Assembly (NCBI GenBank): GCA_963702765.1 | Contig: CAVPEB010000054.1 | Location: forward strand, 85,810-149,809 | DNA length: 64,000 bases | DNA from: DATMNR01 sp963702765 | GTDB lineage: Bacteria; Chloroflexota; Ktedonobacteria; Ktedonobacterales; Ktedonobacteraceae | Direction of reading: 5' to 3' | Part shown: positions 37,501-45,619 of the stretch, one piece after another | How positions within the stretch are numbered: the first letter of the stretch is position 1 | How the letters are laid out: each line of letters begins with the position of its first letter | Notes under the pieces: model-generated | The model's input: the letters and a program-made list of their open reading frames with translations, nothing else | Databases searched by the model: none | What the model was told of the DNA's origin: nothing | Translations under genes and position numbers: made by a program

Positions 37501-37644
37501 AAAAATAGTATCAAAAGCTAGGCTACTCTTACCTGAGCCAGAGAGACCTGTAATGACTACTAATTGGTCACGGGGAATAGTAACATCGATATTTTTAAGG
37601 TTATGTTCGCGGGCACCACGAATAACAATTTTGTCCTGGGGCAT
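34444..37644 (-). CDS. uvrA: UvrABC excinuclease subunit A
   Basis: Two ABC ATPase modules with Walker A sequences GLSGSGKSS and GVSGSGKST, LSGGEAQR signatures, and zinc-binding CxxC groups (CPICG, CPTCTG, CPECHG, CEACKG, CEVCKG). UvrA detects bulky DNA lesions and loads UvrB. At 1066 residues it is longer than the E. coli protein (940). The extra length includes a hydrophilic Asn/Gly/Lys-rich insert before the first signature motif and an extended signature-domain loop. The ATG at 37644 is a plausible start. Its last 59 bp overlap the convergent WecA-like gene. Confidence 0.97.
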   Translation of the reverse strand: MPQDKIVIRGAREHNLKNIDVTIPRDQLVVITGLSGSGKSSLAFDTIFAEGQRRYVESLSAYARQFLDKMEKPDVDHIDGLSPAISIDQKGTSHNPRSTVGTVTEIYDYMRLLYARIGHPHCPICGREVSRQTVQQIVDAVLNLPEGSRIMLLAPLVSGRKGEYKSIFEDMRRSGYVRIRVDGKIYDLSEVLELDKQKKHTIEVVVDRLVIRKEQRASAFGDGHYQQVESGRNELRPYREVAERPALYDVNAEREDIGRIEPVEGRREQVDSSLRQRVTESLETTLKLGGGVVLVSIVDGEEILFSENFACVYDGISLPEIAPRTFSFNSPHGACPTCTGLGTQQVIDPELIVTHPELSLAEGAIVPWSKVINGSQWHAAILEALAKAYNFSLDTPWKSLTEEQRQKVLYGTPEQLTIRYTPQHGRTRTYSVNFEGVITGLDRRYKQTDSEGVREEIEGYMSARVCPECHGARLKPEALGVTVGGRNIVQVTRLSIVMAQRFFQELENSTSEYVSQAVITIAPKSNGNGKKKNGNDAPGVPDPLTPIDTHGPLVSASLTEREGFIARQIFKEIRSRLQFLVDVGLDYLSLDRAAASLSGGEAQRIRLATQIGSGLMGVLYILDEPSIGLHQRDNARLIKTLERLRNIGNTLLVVEHDEDTMRAANHIIDIGPGAGEHGGWVVAEGTFADIVANLNSLTGDYLSRRKRIPLPTTRREGNGRSLRITGARENNLKNVAVDIPLGKFVVITGVSGSGKSTLITDIMYRKLAHTLHRAHDKPGAHDSIEGIEFLDKVIDIDQSPIGRTPRSNPATYTNAFTGIRELFAQVPESRIRGYMPGRFSFNVKGGRCEACKGEGIVKIEMNFLPDVYVPCEVCKGKRYNREALEIHYKGKNIADVLDMTIEEAMSFFANVPSIYNKMKTLNDVGLGYMRLGQPATTLSGGEAQRVKLATELSRRATGRTMYILDEPTTGLHFADVDRLLEVLQRLVDAGNSIVVIEHNLEIIKSADWIIDLGPEGGDAGGEVIAEGTPEDVAENERSFTGYYLKRMFTEEAEFALAHQSSEIAAG

Positions 37645-37827
37645 AAAAAAGAACCACCAATCACCACTAGAAATTGATACAAACGTTCGATATCGCTCTA
37701 ATACTATACAATAATCGTCAAGACATTACGAGGCGCAAAAATGGGTAATATCGAACATCTAAACTCGTTACAAGCTATTCTTCTCTTAATGAAAACAACG
37801 ATGGTGGTAACCTTTATTTCCTACTCG

Positions 37828-38355
37828 TTAGCTAGTGACAGTTATTGGCAGTCTCATTCCAGCTAAATAATGTCTCCCCATCTGACACGCTATCTCGTAT
37901 CTCCCAGCGGTTTGGAATGTAAAATTAGTCGTCCACGTTGAACCTGGCAAGATTGGTTCAAGTTCGATAAGCATCCCTTTATACTGTTCATCAGGAGGAA
38001 GAGGGCTTCCATCTGGCTTATCAGGCATAATCATGAACTCGTGGATATCATGACCGACATTAGACACGACAAAGTAGTAATGAGTTTTGGCATGAAATAC
38101 CGTCACTGAGGAATGGATGCGAAACTCAACAAGCGAAACCTTGACTTCAATTGAACCTGGTGCAGCAGTTTGTTCGACAGGTCCACTGGTAGGAGAGATC
38201 TCTGGAGGAGGTGACGTGGGCTTACTGGTTGCAGCAACAGTACTTCCGCAAGCTGTCATGAGCAAAACTAGCAACAATACAAATACTTTACCCAGGAGTT
38301 GAGTGTTCCTCGAATCGCTCAAATTTTCACTATGTATCTTTTCAGGTCTTTGCAC
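37828..38355 (-). CDS. Cupredoxin-like lipoprotein
   Basis: A lipobox (LMTACGS) places it on the outer face of the membrane. The C-terminal domain is a cupredoxin fold with likely type 1 copper ligands: His in VGHDIHEF, then Cys, His and Met in ACQMGRHYLAGM. It probably carries electrons to or from a membrane oxidase. The start is uncertain: a GTG at 38355 has AGAAAGG 8 nt upstream, and a TTG at 38400 is the longer reading. A small PLDc_N-like membrane protein lies upstream on the same strand. Confidence 0.82.
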   Translation of the reverse strand: MQRPEKIHSENLSDSRNTQLLGKVFVLLLVLLMTACGSTVAATSKPTSPPPEISPTSGPVEQTAAPGSIEVKVSLVEFRIHSSVTVFHAKTHYYFVVSNVGHDIHEFMIMPDKPDGSPLPPDEQYKGMLIELEPILPGSTWTTNFTFQTAGRYEIACQMGRHYLAGMRLPITVTS

Positions 38356-38471
38356 TACAGCGACCTTTCTAGCAGAATACTTCGACTCATGTACTCGCAA
38401 AATGCGCCATCACAATATATTGTTAACATGGGAATTATAGGCAATGTTCGCAATGGCGTCAATGTGGACTA

Positions 38472-38678
38472 TTACCTATTTTTGTACACATTGACGTAAT
38501 AAAACATTGCAGCGAAGATGTTCAGAAAAATAAATAACAACGTCCAATAATTCTTTGCGTCACCAGGCAAGTTGTCATTATTCATCATTTCCCGGAACAT
38601 CCATGCCCAAAATACAAGCAGCGGTATGGGCAGAATTATAATCAATAGAATTAAGATCGATGGATTTGCCTGAGCCAT
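38472..38678 (-). CDS. Small PLDc_N-like membrane protein
   Basis: 68 residues with two hydrophobic helices; the pattern IPLLVFWAWMFREM followed by WTLLFIFLNIFAAMFYY resembles the phospholipase D N-terminal (PLDc_N) helix pair found as short stand-alone proteins. The ATG at 38678 is preceded by GGAGAG; an ATG at 38690 is less likely. It lies upstream of the cupredoxin gene on the same strand and may be transcribed with it. Function unknown. Confidence 0.7.
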   Translation of the reverse strand: MAQANPSILILLIIILPIPLLVFWAWMFREMMNNDNLPGDAKNYWTLLFIFLNIFAAMFYYVNVYKNR

Positions 38679-38690
38679 GTCACTCTCCAT

Positions 38691-39122
38691 ATCTGTTCTT
38701 AATTAGAATACGTTATTTTGATAACAAGGGTTATAAATAGAGATTGGCACAATGTGCAGTGTATGACTCGAAGATCACAGTTGGGTCACATGCGCAGGAG
38801 TTTCTCTCACAATGGCGACACGGTTACATACTCTGTCGCAAAGAATGCGCCAGGCTCTTTCATGCTTTTTCCTGAGCAATTATTGTATACAAAGCCATTA
38901 ACACCGATAGATCACTCCGTAAAGCATCATATAATTCCAATTCCTGATCTTGTTGCATAATGCCCCCAAAAATACGAGATGAGTGCACAGGAAAAGCCAG
39001 CAACACTCATCTGTACAACAAACACAGTTATTGCAGTGTAATGTATCATGTATCATTGAGGACGCATTACGTACTGTTAGGGAACAACCATAACAAATAC
39101 TTAGGTAGCAAAGAGGTAACTT
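38691..39122. other. Intergenic region, 432 bp
   Basis: Divergent genes flank it, so promoters must be present, but I see no clear -35/-10 pair. Short open frames (such as 38718-38960) lack ribosome sites and look random. There is a short direct repeat ATGTATC near 39040. Confidence 0.5.
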
Positions 39123-39656
39123 ATGTTTCGACGTTCGCAACCATCAGATACTGTCATTGGAACCTGGAGCGGAACAGCAACTGTCTGGACATCTAATTCA
39201 TCTTATCCAGGACCCTATACAAATACTTTCAGCACCACACTAACCTTTACTGGAAGTACTGGTTCTGTTTGGAATGTCAGCAACGATACCTTCTCTCTCA
39301 GTATTCCCGAGGGACTGGTCACGATCACGATTACGTTACAGCAAGATTCATCTGGTCAAACTGAGCCAATCACTGGGACCTTTACACCACTTTCCAATGC
39401 GACATCTCCCGGATCGATGGATTTGTCTGCCCCTCTTCACATAGATGCTGGAATACTCGGTAGCTCAGATGTCGTCTTGCCGCTATCATCAAGCAGTACC
39501 ATTACAACTCCAACAGGCGTAATCAACGGGCAAGCACTAGACGCTAATGGAAATATTACACTGGTAGGACAGGCGAATGCTGTAGGTGGACCACTGGACA
39601 GTAGTCTTGTACAGGCCAACCTCGTAGGCACAATTGTAAACGCACCTCCAGCTTAA
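39123..39656 (+). CDS. Ser/Thr-rich beta-sheet protein of unknown function
   Basis: 177 residues, no membrane helix and no signal peptide that I can see. It is beta-rich and very rich in Ser, Thr and Gly, with a DTVIGTWSGTATV start like lipocalin-like or calycin-type small barrels. The ATG is preceded by AGAGGTAA. It may be cytoplasmic or exported by a non-classical route. The family is not recognised. Its downstream region contains a structured-RNA candidate. Confidence 0.65.
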   Translation: MFRRSQPSDTVIGTWSGTATVWTSNSSYPGPYTNTFSTTLTFTGSTGSVWNVSNDTFSLSIPEGLVTITITLQQDSSGQTEPITGTFTPLSNATSPGSMDLSAPLHIDAGILGSSDVVLPLSSSSTITTPTGVINGQALDANGNITLVGQANAVGGPLDSSLVQANLVGTIVNAPPA

Positions 39657-39706
39657 TGTAAGCTTGTGTTATATTCAATCAGCAAAGACAAATATTTTTA
39701 CGATCA

Positions 39707-39805
39707 AGCAGTTCGAGCAAAACATCTGGTTCCACAGCTTTCGGGTGCTAAATACCGTTCGTGGAGGGACTGAGATTGCCCTTTCCTTGTCATGCTCGCG
39801 CTGCT
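39707..39805 (+). ncRNA. Candidate structured RNA element
   Basis: An outer stem pairs AGCAGTTCGAGC (39707-39718) with GCTCGCGCTGCT (39794-39805), 10 of 12 pairs. Inside it, TCCAC/GTGGA forms a second stem that encloses CGG/CCG, followed by a separate GGG/CCC stem. The nested layout resembles a riboswitch or small RNA. It lies upstream of the promoter at 39869, so it is not an obvious leader of the next gene. I cannot match a known class. Confidence 0.3.
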
Positions 39806-39868
39806 CTTACTCATCTTAGACCTTTCCCATCCAGTACCTGATAGTTGGTGGAACTCCCATCCTGGTAA

Positions 39869-39897
39869 TTGACCCTACATCCTATATATGATATAGG
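39869..39897 (+). promoter_or_regulatory. Promoter with palindromic operator over the -10 region
   Basis: TTGACC (39869-39874) and TATAGG (39892-39897) are 17 bp apart. CCTATAT-ATGA-TATAGG, a near-palindrome at 39881-39897, overlaps the -10 box. This suggests a repressible promoter for the membrane-protein pair downstream. Confidence 0.45.
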
Positions 39898-39951
39898 TAT
39901 TGATGGTTGAAGCGTAACACAGGCCCACGGCTTTGAAAGGAGAAACAACGT

Positions 39952-41187
39952 TTGGTATATTCAGAGTCACAGGCTAGTACACCTGCAACTTCTTACGCCA
40001 TTACCCCGGCACGTCTTGACAGAAGCGAACGCCTGCTGCGGAGATCAACCGCCTGGATCATGCTTGTATTGCTACTCTCCGGAGAATTAGGCTCTATCTG
40101 GGACAGAGAATGGCACTACTACGTTGGGCGCGATCAATTTTGGACGCCACCACATACCTTAATTTATCTATCCGTGGCTGGAGCAGGAATTTTAGCGCTC
40201 ATAGTAGTGCTTATAGACACAGTGCGATTCTATAAAGGCGCATCTGGAGTTGATGACAACTCGACAGTCCGCATTTTCAAACTCTTTCACGCACCTCTAG
40301 GCTTCATAATCGCGGGCTTTGGTGCCCTTCAAGCACTGGTTTCGGCTCCACTCGACAACTACTGGCATACCTTATATGGTATTGATATTGCGCTTTGGGC
40401 GCCATTCCACATGATGGGCATAACGGGCGCAGCCATAGGTAACATAGGAATGGTCTACATATTTGCATCAGAAGCTGCAATCGAACGCAAATCAGTATAC
40501 CCTTATCGCCGCATCCTTGGATTAAGTGTACTTGAATGGGGAGCTTTACTCATTCTCGCGGGACTGATCAATTTCATCTTCATAGGATTTTTGCAGTTTC
40601 CTGTAGCCACATTCGGCTTACTCCTGATTCCTACATACCCGTTACCTTTAGCTGTTTTTGGCGCGCTTGTATTGATAGGTGCGTCACGACTTACATACAA
40701 ACCCGGAGCGGCAATGCTGACTGTCTTTCTACTCGCGTTTCACACCGTGTTTGAAGAACTTTTCGTGCCATGGGCGATACGGACATCCGTTTTGCACCAA
40801 GGCATGTCATATCGTGTTCCAGGAGAAATACCACATTTTAACGCAACCGATGCATTGTTGCCACTGGTATTCATCATTTCAGCATTGATTGTCGATGGAG
40901 TGGCTTTCTGGCGACAGCGCAAAGGCTATCAACTTGGTGGGTATACACGCGGAATTTGGCTACTAGGTGTAATCATTACCATCCCTCAATTGATAGTCGC
41001 GCCGTGTCTCCTTTTAGGCTCTGTAGATCTCCTCACAGTGTTCCTGGAACAGCCGGGTGTCACGATACTGCCAGAGTTGAGATTAGAGACGGCTCTGATT
41101 GCAGTACCCATCATCCTCGCCTGTGGAGCCTTAGGTGCAATTGCCGGGGCAAACTTCGGTGATATCTGGCGCTGGAATAAACGATAA
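39952..41187 (+). CDS. Polytopic membrane protein of unknown function
   Basis: 411 residues, TTG start at 39952 set by AAAGGAG at 39937-39944. About nine hydrophobic helices alternate with loops, some carrying His and Asp residues within or near the membrane. The opening stretch (WDREWHYYVGRDQFWTPPHTLIY) is aromatic and has a repeated His. The family is not recognised, and no transporter motif is visible. The next gene, a YtkA-like membrane protein, starts 28 bp after the stop, so the two are a probable operon. YtkA-type domains often accompany copper or respiratory functions. Confidence 0.78.
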   Translation: MVYSESQASTPATSYAITPARLDRSERLLRRSTAWIMLVLLLSGELGSIWDREWHYYVGRDQFWTPPHTLIYLSVAGAGILALIVVLIDTVRFYKGASGVDDNSTVRIFKLFHAPLGFIIAGFGALQALVSAPLDNYWHTLYGIDIALWAPFHMMGITGAAIGNIGMVYIFASEAAIERKSVYPYRRILGLSVLEWGALLILAGLINFIFIGFLQFPVATFGLLLIPTYPLPLAVFGALVLIGASRLTYKPGAAMLTVFLLAFHTVFEELFVPWAIRTSVLHQGMSYRVPGEIPHFNATDALLPLVFIISALIVDGVAFWRQRKGYQLGGYTRGIWLLGVIITIPQLIVAPCLLLGSVDLLTVFLEQPGVTILPELRLETALIAVPIILACGALGAIAGANFGDIWRWNKR

Positions 41188-41215
41188 AAGGGGCTTTGCT
41201 TTGGAAGGAAAAGTT

Positions 41216-41767
41216 ATGATGTACAGGGGCAAGATGCTCCTCTTCGCACTTGTGCCCATACTTACTTGCTTCACGGCACTAGTGCTACTTCCAGGAAATG
41301 CTTTCGCAAGTGATAAGCCCGCCAGCACTGAGACACTGCTCGCAGGCCCCTATATCATCGATGTCAACCTCTACCAGGATCCCCCGGTCGCTGATCAAGC
41401 TTCTGAGATAACGGTGGTGCCTCATGACGCCAACCTGCGGCTCAGCGGTAGCGTCATTGAGATGCCAGGACTTGGCACCGACGCTGTAACACTACACTCA
41501 AATCTTGAACCGCTCAATCAGACCAATACGTTAATAGGGACCATAAGAATGCCCGTTCGTGGCGCCTGGCAGATCGTAATCCAGCTCAATGGTCCTCGTG
41601 GAGCCGGTGAAGCTAGTTTTCCCGTCACAGTGGCTGGGCCAGGTGCAATGCCTTTCTGGATGGCCTGGCTTATCGCGCTAACACCTTTCGTTGGAATAAC
41701 CTGGTGGATATTTCACCAACGCCGTTATCGACAAAAACTCCTGATCCAGACAAATGAACAAACATGA
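41216..41767 (+). CDS. YtkA/FixH-like membrane protein
   Basis: A signal sequence leads to an extracellular Ig-like beta domain (YIIDVNLYQDPPVADQASEI to PVTVAGPG) typical of the YtkA/FixH fold. A single membrane helix and short basic tail close the protein (183 residues). Such domains occur in copper and respiratory oxidase-assembly proteins. The ATG at 41216 (next codon also ATG) is set by GGAAGGAAA. It is transcribed with the polytopic membrane protein upstream. Its stop lies 6 bp from the end of the convergent ABC exporter locus. Confidence 0.78.
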   Translation: MMYRGKMLLFALVPILTCFTALVLLPGNAFASDKPASTETLLAGPYIIDVNLYQDPPVADQASEITVVPHDANLRLSGSVIEMPGLGTDAVTLHSNLEPLNQTNTLIGTIRMPVRGAWQIVIQLNGPRGAGEASFPVTVAGPGAMPFWMAWLIALTPFVGITWWIFHQRRYRQKLLIQTNEQT

Positions 41768-41939
41768 ATGGTATTATGCTTGCCGATCCTTGCGCTTCAA
41801 AATGATAGCCGTAATTACTCCCAAGACAACAATAGTTGCCAGCAGTGCTCCCCACGTAAAAAGCAGGTAATTCAAATTATGCTGGTACGTGTTGCACGAA
41901 TCACACGATCCGAATACCTTGTCTCCATTCCCTATTAAA

Positions 41940-42755
41940 TTAACCGATGAACCAAGAGCGGCCATCGACCAGCGCATGGAAAAGATAGCTCCGAAAATTT
42001 GTATCGGGTAACCTTTCAACGCAAACATACTCCCGGAAAAGACTATCTCGGGTAAGCAGGATCAGCGGAATAAAACTGATAGCCTGGTCATTATTGCGCA
42101 CCGACGCCGATATGGTTAATCCCACCATCACGCCCGCAATTGCGGTCAAGGCAAGTGTAATGTAAACTTCCCAGACCCCTGGCAGCAAGATCCCATCGTG
42201 AAAAGGCGCTGCCAGGTTCGATATGAACAGCAGGATTGCGCATTGGAGCAGGCAGAGCATGCTTAGAACAAGGATCTTCGAGAACATGTATGGTATAATG
42301 CCCAGGTTGACCGCTCGTTCTCTCTTATAAATAGGAGCCTCTTTGACAATCTCGCGCGTTGAGTTGATACAGCCAAACAAGATGGCCGCGAAGGACAGGA
42401 TGAAGAGAAACCGTTGCGCGTCTCCCTGGTTACCCAGCGAAATAGGCTGTTGGTAGATCGTGCTTTCATTCAAAGTGTGTATCAACAAGAGGATAATCAC
42501 ACCAATCACAGGAGCCTGTAATAACAAAATGGTGAGATTCAGTTTATCGTTCCAGAGCAACTCAAGATAGCGCTGGGTCAATACTCCAAACTGCTTGAAT
42601 GGTTTGCGCTTCTTAGTCTTTGTCCTGGTCTGCAGTTGCAAACTCTGAGTCGTTACCAATAGGCCTCTCTTCAAGCGGATCGCTGATGTATTTTTGGTAC
42701 TGTTCAGATTCCTTGAAATGCTCCTCTGCTTCTGCGGGTATAGTTGGAGCTTCAT
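41940..42755 (-). CDS. ABC-2 transporter membrane domain fragment
   Basis: About five membrane helices, starting with QRYLELLWNDKLNLTILLLQ and including an IVKEAPIYKRERAVNLGI coupling loop. The reading start at 42755 is not real, since the gene should continue from the ATPase frame. The final helix (GSMFALKGYPIQIFGAIFSM) lies in the frame ending at 41774. Confidence 0.5.
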   Translation of the reverse strand: MKLQLYPQKQRSISRNLNSTKNTSAIRLKRGLLVTTQSLQLQTRTKTKKRKPFKQFGVLTQRYLELLWNDKLNLTILLLQAPVIGVIILLLIHTLNESTIYQQPISLGNQGDAQRFLFILSFAAILFGCINSTREIVKEAPIYKRERAVNLGIIPYMFSKILVLSMLCLLQCAILLFISNLAAPFHDGILLPGVWEVYITLALTAIAGVMVGLTISASVRNNDQAISFIPLILLTRDSLFREYVCVERLPDTNFRSYLFHALVDGRSWFIG

Positions 42756-43800
42756 CGGTCGGCTCTAAAAGGTTGTAGATCTCCGCGAAGTCGGGCTGTT
42801 CAAAATACTTCTTCGCCTCCTCCGCCGGGCCGTAATACGCCAGGCGACCTCCATTCGCCAAAAAGCAGATGGCGTCACACACGTTGATGTTATTGGTGGC
42901 GTGCGTCACCAGCAGAATTGTGTGTCCTTTATCGGCCAGTTTGCGTAGAAGTATCATCATCTTGCGATCAAGGCCAGGATCAAGCCCCGATGTAGGTTCA
43001 TCCAGGAAAAAGACATTAGGGTTTGCCAGTAATTCCAGAGCAATCGAAATGCGTTTTCTCTGTCCGCCTGATAGCTTTTTGATCAGCATATTTCGACGGT
43101 TCGTCATCTCGACATCTTCCAAAACCTCGCTAATGCGCTGTTCGATTTGTGCTTTGGTAAAATCGGATGGTAGGCGCAGCTTTGCGGCATAGTAAAGCGC
43201 TCGTTCCACCGTCAAATCTCGGTGAATAATATCTTCCTGAGGCACATACCCGAGCAGTGATCTGAAGGAAGCAATATGTTCATAATAATCCTGCCCATTG
43301 TAGAAAACCGAGCCACTTTGAGCAGGTCGTAAGCCATTGAGCGCATCCATCAGCGTTGACTTGCCTGTGCCGGAGCCGCCAACAAGGGCGATAAAAGAGC
43401 GTGGTGGAATACTCAGCGAAATATTATTGATCAGGACTGCCTGCTTAGTGCCCATTTTCACGAGATTCAACGCATCTATTCGGATACTTGCGCTCTCGTC
43501 ATATTGAACGAGTTCGTTCCCTTTGAAAATAAGCCTGTATGGTCCAATACGAATTTCATCGTTAGGCTTGAGCAAGCAGGTGTTTACAGCTAACCTGTTG
43601 ACGTAAGTATGATTGGTGCTACCTAGATCAGTGAGGCGATATGTCCCTTCTTCCGACTTGAGCTGCGCGTGATGGGCCGAGACTTGTGGATGATTCAAAA
43701 CCACATCATTATCTTGCAAGCGACCGATTGTAATCGAATCAGTATTGTAGTTGAATTGGCTGAAGCACAGGTGGTTTTTCCTGTGGCGCGCCGCTGCCAT
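42613..43800 (-). CDS. FHA domain and ABC ATPase, third piece
   Basis: FHA motif SITIGRLQDNDVVLNHP and SAHHAQL, then an ABC ATPase with Walker A ALVGGSGTGKST, signature LSGGQRKR, Walker B LLANPNVFFLDEPTSGLDPG and the H-loop THATNN. It provides the energy for the ABC-2 membrane domain in the next frame. Its end (ATADQDKD) meets the membrane piece by a frameshift near 42620. Confidence 0.7.
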   Translation of the reverse strand: MAAARHRKNHLCFSQFNYNTDSITIGRLQDNDVVLNHPQVSAHHAQLKSEEGTYRLTDLGSTNHTYVNRLAVNTCLLKPNDEIRIGPYRLIFKGNELVQYDESASIRIDALNLVKMGTKQAVLINNISLSIPPRSFIALVGGSGTGKSTLMDALNGLRPAQSGSVFYNGQDYYEHIASFRSLLGYVPQEDIIHRDLTVERALYYAAKLRLPSDFTKAQIEQRISEVLEDVEMTNRRNMLIKKLSGGQRKRISIALELLANPNVFFLDEPTSGLDPGLDRKMMILLRKLADKGHTILLVTHATNNINVCDAICFLANGGRLAYYGPAEEAKKYFEQPDFAEIYNLLEPTDEAPTIPAEAEEHFKESEQYQKYISDPLEERPIGNDSEFATADQDKD

Positions 43801-44212
43801 CGTTGTAAGTGAGTGTTACTAAAGTGCCTTGTACATTGCCGATGCGAAACACATCACCCCGCTCTAACACTTTGCGAAATGGCTCGTCACCTTGAATCGT
43901 GCTTCCAAGGTAGATGAGACCATTGAGCGTTTGTTGTCTTGCAGGATGTGGATGAATGAGTACCCATTGATTATTCTCGCGAACGATTTGCAAGTGCTGC
44001 TTTGAAATCATCGGATCATTGATGACAATATCATTCGATGCATCTCGCCCAATATTGATGATTTCATTCGAAAGTGCATAGATGTTATGCGATCCAGTCG
44101 TGTTATCAGTCACTTCGAGCGTTGGCAAATCAAATGCTGGGAACAGTGCAATGGCTGTTTCATGTCCGTCTCTGCCCTGCTGCAACTGCCAGCGGGGAAG
44201 ATGGGCTGGCAT
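43739..44212 (-). CDS. FHA domain fragment, second piece
   Basis: FHA motif INIGRDASNDIVINDP with a histidine in the SKQHL loop. It overlaps the first piece by 53 bp in a shifted frame. It ends at a stop (PIQLQY) inside the sequence where the third FHA domain begins in the next frame. Confidence 0.5.
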   Translation of the reverse strand: MPAHLPRWQLQQGRDGHETAIALFPAFDLPTLEVTDNTTGSHNIYALSNEIINIGRDASNDIVINDPMISKQHLQIVRENNQWVLIHPHPARQQTLNGLIYLGSTIQGDEPFRKVLERGDVFRIGNVQGTLVTLTYNDGSGAPQEKPPVLQPIQLQY

Positions 44213-44597
44213 TCACGTTATGAGCAGCAATCAATTGCGCAGAAGGATGAATGGACACAGTATCCAACACTGTTTCATCTGAAACGAGCAGAAAGAGAAA
44301 AGCGCTATCATCTCCAAGACCGATCGAAGTGTTATCTTGTATCTCCCCTTTCTCGACCCGTCGTTGATTAATTGTAACCAGACTGTTTTGAGAAAGATTC
44401 TCGACACTCCACGTATTCTCGTTTAATACTAACCTGGCATGATTTCGCGAAACCTTTGGATCGGGGATCACAATATCGTTGTTGGGATTGCGCCCAAGGG
44501 TAATCACTGATTTATCAACTCGAAATGTTTGACCAACCAGGGGGCCATTTTGAAAGACAATCGTAGCCATGATTGGTAGAAGTGTTTCTGAATCCAT
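44160..44597 (-). CDS. FHA domain fragment, N-terminal piece of the exporter
   Basis: ATG at 44597 with AAGGAGCAG 6 nt upstream. FHA motif TLGRNPNNDIVIPDP then SRNHARLVL. The frame ends at a stop after AGQRRT, and the second FHA domain continues in another frame. Phosphothreonine binding would regulate the exporter. Confidence 0.55.
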   Translation of the reverse strand: MDSETLLPIMATIVFQNGPLVGQTFRVDKSVITLGRNPNNDIVIPDPKVSRNHARLVLNENTWSVENLSQNSLVTINQRRVEKGEIQDNTSIGLGDDSAFLFLLVSDETVLDTVSIHPSAQLIAAHNVNASPSSPLAVAAGQRRT

Positions 44598-44661
44598 GCG
44601 CTGCTCCTTGCTGGGATAGCATGATTAGTACTCTGTCAAAAAATAACGTAAAGATACTATT

Positions 44662-45549
44662 TCAAGCATGAGATGGTGACCCAGAACATGTATTCCGGGT
44701 CATGTGTTTGCGACTCGTCCGTCTCTCTTGTCGTTCTACTTCCTCTTGTAGAAACGGTAATGCAACTTCAACTACACGTTGTGAGTTCAGCAAAGGTGCG
44801 CTATGGCAACCTTGAATGATTACATCATTCGGCCTGAGATGAGTCGGGTGTTCCGAAATGGCATCACGCGAGGCCCAGATGTAGAGAATAGGCACTTGCG
44901 TTGTGCCTGGCAAGATAAATGGGGCGCGACCCAGGTTAGGTAAATCAGTAATCACACGCTTGAGATTTTCAACAGGTAATAATTTGATTTCGTTCATCCA
45001 GTCGCTAATGTATTCATTCCGCTGTAAGTTGAAACCACTGAGCCATAGCCATCCATAGAGTCGCCAACCTGCAAGCAACCAGTTCACTATATAGACATGC
45101 TTTGCATTGATCCCTATAAAAGATCGCATTAACGCGTAAGGAGGCTTGCGTATGTAAAAAGGGCAGAGGAAAACGGATCGTGCAACTCGTCCTGGATAGA
45201 GCTGCAGATACGTCTCGCATACCCGCGTGCCAGTAGAATAGGCCAGGATTGTCCATTGCTCGATTCCCAGAGCAATTCGAAGCTCTTCTAGCGCTTCTGC
45301 GCATGTTGGATAGTACGGTTGTGTAAACTCCGCGTCTCTCAATGTACCTGTGCCAGGTAGTTCAACCATAATCAATTGGAAATGGGGTGCAAGTAAGGGT
45401 ACCAGGTTTTGCCATGTTGCGTGAGTAACTCCCAAACCATGAAGAAGCAACAATGGATATCCATTCCCTTCTAATCGATAAGGTAGGAGCGTTTGATTCG
45501 GTAACATCCGATTGCTTGACAATCCTTTATTGAAGATAAATCCTGGCAT
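44662..45549 (-). CDS. Alpha/beta-hydrolase
   Basis: Fold with LLLLHGLGVTHATW (oxyanion segment), nucleophile elbow LAYSTGTR (Ser at about residue 107), and a late His in GCHSAPLLN. A hydrophobic stretch in the middle (INAKHVYIVNWLLAGWRLYG) suggests a lipid or membrane-associated substrate. The start at 45549 lacks a clear ribosome site, and an internal ATG (MLPNQTL) is possible. It is divergent from the glycosyltransferase 70 bp away. The substrate is unknown. Confidence 0.82.
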   Translation of the reverse strand: MPGFIFNKGLSSNRMLPNQTLLPYRLEGNGYPLLLLHGLGVTHATWQNLVPLLAPHFQLIMVELPGTGTLRDAEFTQPYYPTCAEALEELRIALGIEQWTILAYSTGTRVCETYLQLYPGRVARSVFLCPFYIRKPPYALMRSFIGINAKHVYIVNWLLAGWRLYGWLWLSGFNLQRNEYISDWMNEIKLLPVENLKRVITDLPNLGRAPFILPGTTQVPILYIWASRDAISEHPTHLRPNDVIIQGCHSAPLLNSQRVVEVALPFLQEEVERQERRTSRKHMTRNTCSGSPSHA

Positions 45550-45619
45550 CAGGCACGGTTGCGCTTTTCAATATTGTAGCATATAGTTTCCCATAAAGTA
45601 ACTAGCTCAAGGACCTTAC

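Larger units (their letters stand above)
41774..44597 (-). pseudogene. FHA-FHA-FHA-ABC exporter gene split by four frameshifts
   Basis: Read as one gene from ATG 44597 (AAGGAG site upstream), it would encode about 940 residues: three FHA domains, an ABC ATPase and an ABC-2 membrane domain. This is the layout of FHA-modulated ABC exporters such as Mycobacterium Rv1747, which has two FHA domains. In-frame pieces are 44160-44597 (FHA1), 43739-44212 (FHA2), 42613-43800 (FHA3 plus ATPase), 41940-42755 (membrane helices) and 41774-42028 (last helix). No piece after the first has a convincing ribosome site, so they are fragments of one gene. Frameshifts lie near 44190, 43750, 42620 and 42045. It may be a true pseudogene or base-calling errors. 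Confidence 0.75.

Noticed and set aside
38718..38960. 80-residue open frame on the plus strand
   Set aside because: No ribosome site, odd composition, and no domain seen.
39740..39845. TPP riboswitch upstream of the membrane protein gene
   Set aside because: CTGAGA and ACCTGA are present, but the conserved GCGTAGGGA end and the CTGG..CCAG P5 are missing, and the region lies upstream of the promoter.
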